Of a stretch of 32,000 nucleotides of DNA, positions 26,001-32,000 are shown piece after piece. Source of the stretch: Bacteroidaceae bacterium (GTDB taxonomy: Bacteria; Bacteroidota; Bacteroidia; Bacteroidales; Bacteroidaceae). Each line of letters begins with the position of its first letter. Positions within the stretch are counted from its first letter, which is position 1. The notes under the pieces are model-generated. The model ran no database searches. It was not told the DNA's origin and was given only the letters and a program-made list of their open reading frames with translations. The position numbers and the translations under genes are program-made. The stretch covers positions 1-32,000 of the forward strand of contig JAFTUK010000033.1 of assembly GCA_017466325.1 (NCBI GenBank). Direction: 5' to 3'.

Positions 26001-26644
26001 AGATGTACTACGTTTACAACAACGACGGCGGCACACGCTACCAGTTCAACGGTGGTGACGCTATCTACGAGGACGTGAACAGCGACGGCCAGATCGACCG
26101 CTATGATATGGTCTACCTGGGCAACTCCAACCCCAAGTTCTACGGTGGTGGCGGTCTCACCTTCTTCTATGACAAGATGAGCCTGAACATCGGTCTGAAC
26201 TTCCGTGTAGGCAGCCAGGTTGTCAACCTCGCCCGTATGACCTACGAGAGCATGCGCGACAACAACAACCAGTCATACGCTACTACATGGCGCTGGAGAA
26301 AGAATGGTGACATCACCGAGATTCCCCGTGCCATCAACACATTCGGTACCGGTGCGTACAGTTACAACTCCCTGCCCAGCGACCGCTATGTTGAGGACGG
26401 CGACTACCTGCGCGTACAGTACATCCAGTTCCGCTACGACATGGATCCCAAGAAGTTCGATTGGCTGAAGAAGTGCGGCGTACGCACCCTGAACCTCTCT
26501 GCTTCAGTCAACAACCTGTTCTGCTGGAGCAAGTACACCGGTGTTGACCCCGAAGTTAGCCCCAACGGTTTCAACCCCGCCATTGACTACGCTAAGGTTC
26601 CCCGCTCTAAGTCATTCACTTGCAGTATAAATCTCGGATTCTAA
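23066..26644 (+). CDS. SusC/RagA-type TonB-dependent outer membrane transporter
   Basis: A 1192-aa outer membrane barrel that imports oligomers with its SusD partner. Seen are a signal peptide (1-22, cleaved after ANA), a carboxypeptidase-regulatory-like domain (about 25-100), a TonB-box-like TVEIKAK (107-113), the plug domain (about 120-260) with TTMRLRGTSTLNGNAQPLIV, and the SusC signature at 228-254. The signature reads AAKWGSKGSNGV where most members have AIYGSRGANGV. The barrel ends with a terminal Phe. There is no STN domain, so direct sigma/anti-sigma signalling is not indicated. susD follows after 12 bp. Confidence 0.95.
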   Translation: MNNIIKLFLLWAVVTMALPANAQRRISGTVSDDIDVIIGANVKEVDKNNRILNATVTDFNGNFTMTLKDDKSNLVISYIGYKTVTIPTAGKTVFKIHMEDNAKVMQTVEIKAKKLAATTGLDIPEREFSGAVQKFDMADLDGLSFTSVDEALQGQIAGLDVVANSGNAGAGTTMRLRGTSTLNGNAQPLIVVNDHIFELPDDAMQGVDFSNMDNEEQFSTLLNVNTEDIESITVLKDGAAAKWGSKGSNGVIEIKLKRGKRGKTAVTFNYKFTGTWQPDGYKMLNGDEYTMYMKESYYNPTNTSKSLLELDYNNTYGSIFHNYNKNTDWVDAISRFGKEHHYYLTLSGGGEKATFRIGAGYDMNDGTTINQDFNRFSTMTALDYWVSDRIKFSSNINMTFTTRHNNTVANAANSKAYKAMPNMSIYAYDINGNPVYDQYGNPQYFNMLPLAANAGYTNGIENDGFHTSWELRDMFQNGNPVAYANLSDNKQKQYNLTPQFSVEYKLLGKESDQWRLNYVGDVQLNIYNTSEDAYNPAELINMPWINGGDNGADNGKYNNNRNTVYNSEYKSLEFTTRHDLRFYSAFKNTKHSLSGLARFEMYSGNSTSQSKSIWNVPDGVQDPTSPGMLYQANASNGSWRGQSFFFQAHYSYDGKYNLDASVRVDGSTNFGAGNKYGTFPYFAARWNISDEKWMDWSDSWLSMLSFRPSYGIYGNSSIGANNQYNRYGNGGMYNGHTVIIPENLSLQSIRWEKSSIWNMGFNLGLFKDMITVDAEIYGKRTKDLLISDIRIPSANGFASLSKMNGGVMYNKGWEVYISSGKFAKVGKFSMKARFNMSQNFNNVEELNSLYLESVNGAENYQPGNLSYNRRVQIGNALGSIYGLKYKGVYRYDYEHNGYTLNTWSKYGYNETIIVDGKERRAKDYAEFLQYKHTATGRDIKGNPINTAAAAERRGENFTCPVAYDKNGNMLTDAKGEPLKMYYVYNNDGGTRYQFNGGDAIYEDVNSDGQIDRYDMVYLGNSNPKFYGGGGLTFFYDKMSLNIGLNFRVGSQVVNLARMTYESMRDNNNQSYATTWRWRKNGDITEIPRAINTFGTGAYSYNSLPSDRYVEDGDYLRVQYIQFRYDMDPKKFDWLKKCGVRTLNLSASVNNLFCWSKYTGVDPEVSPNGFNPAIDYAKVPRSKSFTCSINLGF

Positions 26645-26656
26645 TATCAACAGATA

Positions 26657-28507
26657 ATGAAAACATATAAGAATATATTCAAAGCAACTTCCCTTCTGGC
26701 CGTGATGTCCCTGGCTATGACATCATGCAATGACTGGCTGACAGTTCATCCCCAGACACAGATTGTGGAAGAAAACTTCTGGGAAGACAAGAACGACCTG
26801 GAAGGTGTACGCTACGGCGTATACAAGAATATGGCCGATCAGGTGGAGAAGATGATCATTTGGGGTGATCTTCGTGCAACTGACGTGTACAATCTGACCG
26901 CCCAGAGAACAAGCGATCAGGGCAACCGCGACAACTTCCGCAATATCATCCAGGCCGACATAGATACCACATGGGCATACTATGACTGGAGTGGCATGTA
27001 CCGCACCATCGGTTATTGCAACAAGGTGCTCCAGCATGGCGAAGAGGTATTGGAGAAGGACAAGCAGTTCACTGCCAGCGAATGGCGTCAGATGAAGGCA
27101 GAAATGGTGACAATGCGTGCACTGAGCTACTTCTATCTGGTACGTGCATTCAAGAGCATCCCCTACACCACAAAGGTGGTTAACAGCGATACCGAGGTGG
27201 AATACTTCCCCCAGTTGCCCGCTCTGGATGTGATGGACAGCCTTATCAACGATGTTGAAAGCGTGGCAGGACAGGCCCGCAACCGCTTTGTCGATGTCAA
27301 GGAGACCAAGGGCATGATAACAAACACTGCCATCTATGCCCTCCTCAGCGACATGTACCTGTGGCGCGCAAGCATGCGTCAGGGCCGCTCTCTCGGCGAC
27401 TCTACCATCACACAGGCTATGATAATCGATGACTACCAGAAGTGCATCCTGAACAGCGAACTCTCCATCAGCAAACTGAAGGACCAGTTCGACGAGGAAA
27501 GAAAGGGTCTGGGTGCAAACCTTGGCAAGAGCGACTATGTAAGCTGGAGCAATGCACCTTCCTTCAACGGCAAGACCATCGACTTCATGTACACCAACGA
27601 TGTAGATGAAGCCAACCGCGGCAACTTCGACCTGATTGCCCAGAAGAGAATCTTCAACCAGGGCAACAGTTACGAGAGTATCTTCGAACTGCAGTTCAAC
27701 ACCAGCGACAGCCGAAAGAACGATGCGGTGAACAGCATTTGGGGTGCCTTCAACAAATCCCATCTTGTAAGCACATTCCCCTACACTGGTGAAGAAGCAG
27801 ATGGTGTATATGACACCCGCTACTGGTTCAGTGCCTGGAACAAATTACTTGGCAACGACAATCCTGTCGACTTCTACTGCCTGAAGTGGGCAGACGCTCT
27901 GCCTTTAATTCAAGGTAACATCGGCCAAGCAGATGCCGACATCCAGGTTTCTTTTGAACAGGACGAGTACAAGAACTGGATTGTGTATCGTCTGAGCGAT
28001 GTTCTGCTTATGAATGCTGAGGCACGTGCATGTCTGGGCGAATTGAAGGTTGACGCAAGCGAAAACAACAAGGTTTGCCAGCAAATTCTGCGTATGGTAA
28101 ACAGACGCTGGTGGATTAACGTAGTGAGCGGTGGCGACTTCAACACCAACGTTAACGTCAACGACGCCAATGCAGATGCCTACTACAACTCTCCCAACAA
28201 CCTGATGAACGTAATGAACACCCGCAAGCGTGAGTTCATCGGCGAAGGCAAGCGTTGGTTCGACCTCGTACGTTATGCAGAACGCATCAGCGAGAGCGAC
28301 GAGAGCATCGAAGGCACAAAGGGCGAGAATGGCATATTTGAGACCTTCATGGGTAATGTGGATGGTATAGACATGGTAAAGAACCGTTGTGAAAACCTCT
28401 GGGCTTTGTATTGCCCCATCTACTACATGGAGTGCAAGGCTTACCGTGCAAATGGTGCCAACATCAACCAGAATCCCATCTGGAACAAATCTAAGTATGA
28501 CAGATAA
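26657..28507 (+). CDS. SusD/RagB-type surface lipoprotein
   Basis: A 616-aa lipoprotein (Cys24 in LAMTSC, followed by NDW) that forms the lid of the SusC barrel and captures ligand. Typical SusD features are FWEDKNDLEGVRYGVYKNM near the N-terminus, helical TPR-like repeats in the first half (WRQMKAEMVTMRALSYFYLVR), and the C-terminal region with YRLSDVLLMNAEA and NTRKREFIGEGKRWFDLVRY. It is longer than many SusD proteins but within the family range. The substrate cannot be told from sequence. Confidence 0.95.
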   Translation: MKTYKNIFKATSLLAVMSLAMTSCNDWLTVHPQTQIVEENFWEDKNDLEGVRYGVYKNMADQVEKMIIWGDLRATDVYNLTAQRTSDQGNRDNFRNIIQADIDTTWAYYDWSGMYRTIGYCNKVLQHGEEVLEKDKQFTASEWRQMKAEMVTMRALSYFYLVRAFKSIPYTTKVVNSDTEVEYFPQLPALDVMDSLINDVESVAGQARNRFVDVKETKGMITNTAIYALLSDMYLWRASMRQGRSLGDSTITQAMIIDDYQKCILNSELSISKLKDQFDEERKGLGANLGKSDYVSWSNAPSFNGKTIDFMYTNDVDEANRGNFDLIAQKRIFNQGNSYESIFELQFNTSDSRKNDAVNSIWGAFNKSHLVSTFPYTGEEADGVYDTRYWFSAWNKLLGNDNPVDFYCLKWADALPLIQGNIGQADADIQVSFEQDEYKNWIVYRLSDVLLMNAEARACLGELKVDASENNKVCQQILRMVNRRWWINVVSGGDFNTNVNVNDANADAYYNSPNNLMNVMNTRKREFIGEGKRWFDLVRYAERISESDESIEGTKGENGIFETFMGNVDGIDMVKNRCENLWALYCPIYYMECKAYRANGANINQNPIWNKSKYDR

Positions 28508-28510
28508 TAG

Positions 28511-28516
28511 AGGAGG
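28511..28516 (+). promoter_or_regulatory. Strong Shine-Dalgarno AGGAGG before the second FAS1 gene
   Basis: A full AGGAGG lies 8 bases before the ATG at 28525. Strong Shine-Dalgarno sites are uncommon in Bacteroidetes; other genes in this window have none this clear. Confidence 0.6.
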
Positions 28517-28524
28517 ATTATAAA

Positions 28525-30765
28525 ATGAAAATCATATCAAAAATCAAGAGTTTCATACTTCTGCTCCCTATGGTGGCAGGAGTGGCCCTGACTCAGAGTT
28601 GTACGGAAGATATTGACACTTCATCAAGATACACATTCACCGGCAACACCGTCCTCAGTTATCTTGAGGACCATGCCGATGTGTACAGCGAATACCGCAG
28701 CCTGCTGGATACCGTGAAGGTCAGTGACTTCTCCAACTCAACCGTGAGTCAGCTTCTTTCAGCACGTGGTAACTACACATGTTTTGCCCCCACCAATGAG
28801 GCAATCCACAATTACCTCGTACATTTGGTGGACAGCGGCATCATCAGCGATTCCACATGGAGCGCACCTGAATTCCAGGAAGTGAACCCCGAGACCGGCA
28901 AGAAAGATTTGCTGTATCAGATCCAGTGCAATATCGTGTACAACAGTATCATTGATGCCGGCGACAACTCTGCTGCCTTCCAGACCAGCGACTTCAGCGA
29001 ACGTGCTCCCAAGAACGAAGTACTCAGTCTTCCCAACATGAAGGAGCGCAAACTGCAGATAACTGAGGGTAATGGTACAAGATATGCCATCGAAGGTAGC
29101 AATATCGACGACAACAACTGCAACATCTACACCATCAATGGTTACATCCATCAGGTACACAAGGTTATTGACCCCAACGAACAGACTGTTACCGACATCT
29201 TCCAAAAGATGATCGAGGAACAGCAATATGGGTTCTATACCTATGCTGTTCTGCTCGAAGCCTGCGGCCTTTACGAGGAACTGACACAGAAAGAAGACGA
29301 GGTTTACTACCAGATGCTGATGTCTGGCGAACTGGAGCAGCACCTCAGCGAGCCTCACCCCACCTACTCTGGTGCCGGTGACCCCGAAAGAGGTAAGGGT
29401 GCAAACGGTGGCAACAACTCTTACGGTTGGTACCCCAAGCGCAGGATGATTGGCTACACCCTGTTCCTGGAGAAGGACAGCTGGTGGGAACAGGCTCTCG
29501 GTCTGGAAGACAGCACTATCCACACCAAGCCCGCAGAAGAAATTATCGCTATGGTAGCAAAGTATGTAGAAAACAACAAACTCCACATGCCCAATGCTTC
29601 TCACAACGACAACTACACCAGCACCGACAATGCGCTGAACCAGTTCGTAACCTATCACGTCGTTCCCGGAAAGGTGGAAAACAACAAGTTGGTTATCCAC
29701 TTCAACGAGTACGGTTATAGCCAGGACCTGAGGCAGCCCAAGTCTTGTGTATACGACTTCTACATCACTGCAGGCGAGCGCAGACTTTTGAAGACATACA
29801 AGTCTCCAGGCAACAAGAACACCATTTACCTGAACCGCTTCCCCGTCATCAACAATGCTACCGACGGCGACTATACCGAGGTTAGTTGCGAGGACGAGAA
29901 GGCCGGTGTTGAAATTCTGGTAGACGAAATGTTACGTCCCTACAATGCCTTTGTCTACCCCATCAGCGATTGCATCTACTTCAACGAGCAGATGGCAGAA
30001 ACCTTCGGTAAGGAGCGTATCCGAATCGACGTGGCAACCTTCTTCAAGGAGTTCATGACAAACGACATCCGTTCAAACGAGAACTCCACATGGCCATACC
30101 AGTGCGTCGGCATACCCATCACCAGCAAGTACACATACTGCGAAGGTCTTGAAATTGGCGACGAGACACGTTTCCACTATCTGAGCGGACGAGTAGGTGG
30201 CGGCAGCTGGGCAAACTACCAGGGTGACGAGTTGAACGTGGTAGGTAACTATGAAATGACAATGAAACTGCCTCCCGTTCCCAAGGACGGTGTATATGAG
30301 TTGCGTCTGGGTCTGAGTACCAACAACCGCCGCGGTATGTGCCAGGTTTACTGGGGTACCAACAAGAATGCCCTGCCCGCAGTGGGTGTGCCTCTGGACA
30401 TGCGTATGACAGGTACACAAACCCTGGTAATGTCAGGCCAGTCATTCCCCTCTATCGTAGGTTGGGAACCTGACGTAAAGGGCGATGACGATGTCAATGC
30501 CGAGGTGGACAAGAAGATGCGTAACAACGGATACATGAAGGGGCCCAAGTATGTCAACTACATGGGCGGTAACCAATTGCTGCGCGACCGTCAGGAAGCC
30601 CTCAGAAAAATCGTCATCAGATCTGAGATGAAGGCCAACGAGACCTACTACATCCAGTTCAAGAACGTATTGGACAACCTCGCCACTGAGTTCTTCATGG
30701 ACTACATCGAATATTGTCCCAAGGAAGTTTATGACAACCCCCTGATACCTGAGGACATCTGGTAA
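28525..30765 (+). CDS. FAS1 lipoprotein with C-terminal beta-rich domain
   Basis: A 746-aa lipoprotein (Cys26 in ALTQSC, then TED, a surface-export type signal). A clear FAS1 unit spans about 40-217 (CFAPTNEAIHNYL at 86-98, closing with YTINGYIHQVHKVI). A second, diverged FAS1 unit (about 220-495) is interrupted by a Gly/Asn-rich loop (283-301). The C-terminal part (about 540-735) looks like a beta-sandwich, with YELRLGLSTNNRRGMCQVYWG and TYYIQFKNV. It may bind carbohydrate, but I cannot name a family. It follows susD by 17 bp with a strong ribosome-binding site. A surface accessory protein of the SusCD transporter is the best reading. Confidence 0.85.
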   Translation: MKIISKIKSFILLLPMVAGVALTQSCTEDIDTSSRYTFTGNTVLSYLEDHADVYSEYRSLLDTVKVSDFSNSTVSQLLSARGNYTCFAPTNEAIHNYLVHLVDSGIISDSTWSAPEFQEVNPETGKKDLLYQIQCNIVYNSIIDAGDNSAAFQTSDFSERAPKNEVLSLPNMKERKLQITEGNGTRYAIEGSNIDDNNCNIYTINGYIHQVHKVIDPNEQTVTDIFQKMIEEQQYGFYTYAVLLEACGLYEELTQKEDEVYYQMLMSGELEQHLSEPHPTYSGAGDPERGKGANGGNNSYGWYPKRRMIGYTLFLEKDSWWEQALGLEDSTIHTKPAEEIIAMVAKYVENNKLHMPNASHNDNYTSTDNALNQFVTYHVVPGKVENNKLVIHFNEYGYSQDLRQPKSCVYDFYITAGERRLLKTYKSPGNKNTIYLNRFPVINNATDGDYTEVSCEDEKAGVEILVDEMLRPYNAFVYPISDCIYFNEQMAETFGKERIRIDVATFFKEFMTNDIRSNENSTWPYQCVGIPITSKYTYCEGLEIGDETRFHYLSGRVGGGSWANYQGDELNVVGNYEMTMKLPPVPKDGVYELRLGLSTNNRRGMCQVYWGTNKNALPAVGVPLDMRMTGTQTLVMSGQSFPSIVGWEPDVKGDDDVNAEVDKKMRNNGYMKGPKYVNYMGGNQLLRDRQEALRKIVIRSEMKANETYYIQFKNVLDNLATEFFMDYIEYCPKEVYDNPLIPEDIW

Positions 30766-30840
30766 TCGGAGGGAAATGTCGACATAACTCATATAATATA
30801 ATAAACAACCTAAACAATTCACTATTCATATTACATATAT

Positions 30841-32000
30841 ATGAAAAAAGGAATAAGCAAATATCTCGGAGCACTCGTAATGGGAACTGCCTTAATGGCA
30901 GTCCCCTCGTGCACCGACACCTGGAACGAGCATTACCAGGCAGAGGATGCCTACACCGCTAATGAAAGCCTGTGGGAACTGCTGGAAGCACGTGAAGACC
31001 TGAGCAACTTCTGCTCAATCGTTGCTAAGGCAAAGTTCTACCGCGACGAGACACATCCTGCCTATACCATTAACGGCAAGGATACCGTGTACTACACATT
31101 CAAGGATATTTTGAATGCAAACTCTCCCGTTACCGTATGGGCTCCCACCAACGACGCTCTGACAGCCGAGGAATGGCAGAAGTTCGAGGAAATGGCAGAG
31201 AACGACGGTTACAACCTGCAGCAGCAGTTCGTGGGTAACCACATTGCCCTTTACCGCAAGACAATGAGCAAGAACGGTAAGGAGACCCTGCGTCTAATCA
31301 ACAGCAAGTTCGCCGTTATCAACTACGAGGAAGGCACACTGCAGAAGGCTCAGGTAGTAGAGAAGAACATCGGTGCACGCAATGGTCTGTTGCACGTTCT
31401 GGACAGTCAGAACGAGTTCCTCTTCAACCTGTACGAGTACATCAAGTTCAGCGGTGAAGTTGAGACTTTCCGCAACTACCTTGTACAGCGCGATACCGTT
31501 TACTTCTTGGAGTCTGCAAGTATCGAAGGTCTGCCCGACGAGAACGGTAACCCCACCTACGTGGACAGCGTTTACTTCCAGGACAACATGTTGTTCAACA
31601 ACCAATTCTATAACCCCACAGGTGCCGATGCCGAGGATGCGTGGATGAACAGCATCAAGATGTTCTATGCACAAATCAACACCGAGGACTCTGCATTCGT
31701 AATGGTTGTTCCCACCGATCAGGCATGGCAAAATGCCACAGAGATGCTCAAGCCCCTGTACAACTACGTGAGCACCTATCCCAGAATGGACAAGGTGAAC
31801 CTCACCGCCACAAAAGGCGAGACTATGGACATCTTCGGTGCAAGAAAGACTTTTGCCAACGGCAAGGGTTACGAGACCGTTGACTCCCTGCAGGACGTAA
31901 ACATCAATATGGACATCATCAGCCCATTGGTGTTCAACGTGAACCTCCAGCCCCAGGTAAACGGCCAGATATGGACAGCAGAGAAGTTCATGAACGGCGG
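30841..32000 (+). CDS. FAS1-domain lipoprotein, cut by the window end
   Basis: An open frame from ATG 30841 runs without a stop to the end of the window (at least 386 aa). It has a lipoprotein signal with Cys24 (AVPSC) followed by TDTWNEHY, a start I associate with Bacteroidetes FAS1 lipoproteins. A FAS1 unit spans about 40-195 (TVWAPTNDAL near 98, closing around NGLLHVLDSQ). A second begins about 200, with FVMVVPTDQAW near 282-292. It is the third FAS1 protein of the operon and follows the second by 75 A/T-rich bases. Its size and C-terminus are unknown. Confidence 0.85.
   Translation, partial: MKKGISKYLGALVMGTALMAVPSCTDTWNEHYQAEDAYTANESLWELLEAREDLSNFCSIVAKAKFYRDETHPAYTINGKDTVYYTFKDILNANSPVTVWAPTNDALTAEEWQKFEEMAENDGYNLQQQFVGNHIALYRKTMSKNGKETLRLINSKFAVINYEEGTLQKAQVVEKNIGARNGLLHVLDSQNEFLFNLYEYIKFSGEVETFRNYLVQRDTVYFLESASIEGLPDENGNPTYVDSVYFQDNMLFNNQFYNPTGADAEDAWMNSIKMFYAQINTEDSAFVMVVPTDQAWQNATEMLKPLYNYVSTYPRMDKVNLTATKGETMDIFGARKTFANGKGYETVDSLQDVNINMDIISPLVFNVNLQPQVNGQIWTAEKFMNG

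Noticed and set aside
26723-27763. Minus-strand open frame of 346 codons opposite susD
   Set aside because: It is a shadow of a gene with strong codon bias; its residues are typical of reversed codons.

Overview
The window reads as a Bacteroidales chromosome, most likely a gut or oral Prevotellaceae relative. Supporting signs are several promoters of the Bacteroidetes type (TTTG, about 20 bp, TAnnTTTG), a SusC/SusD pair, FAS1 (fasciclin) lipoproteins with acidic residues after the lipid cysteine, a Prevotella-like C-terminal tail on a secreted glycosidase, and a mix of purM, prfA, lipid A genes and miaA. Base composition is near 50% G+C. The genus is an inference.

Region 1 (1-7.4 kb, mostly minus strand): tRNA-Glu(CTC) with an exact-consensus promoter and a 42-bp perfect palindrome as terminator; a small secreted protein of unknown function; then a two-gene unit of a GH33 sialidase and a GH95 fucosidase family enzyme. 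Together these two would strip the terminal sialic acid and fucose caps from host mucin-type glycans. Next is ubiE/menG.

Region 2 (7.4-11.1 kb): purC and phoH on the minus strand, and divergently a DUF5715/M15-like secreted protein overlapping aroE by ATGA. Consensus -7 elements face both ways between phoH and the DUF5715-like gene.

Region 3 (11.2-19.2 kb, plus strand): one long cluster, purM-prfA-pyrF-lpxD-lpxC-lpxA-(pRiA4b ORF-3-like)-miaA. It starts at an exact-consensus promoter and ends at a strong intrinsic terminator. LpxC lacks the FabZ half that is normally fused to it in Bacteroidales; a 394-bp block of repeats lies where FabZ would be expected.

Region 4 (19.2-32 kb, plus strand): a 700-bp spacer with an 81-bp near-perfect inverted repeat, then an apparent operon of FAS1 lipoprotein, SusC, SusD, FAS1 lipoprotein and FAS1 lipoprotein (cut by the window end). 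No glycosidase or regulator is visible in this part.

The least explained signals are in the intergenic DNA. A 111-bp structured element occurs twice in opposite orientation (8481-8591 and 16529-16639). Its inner 8-bp stem differs at five base pairs between copies and all five changes are compensated. Spacers also carry degenerate tandem arrays with a 9-bp period, and the 9-mer of one array also occurs in frame inside aroE.
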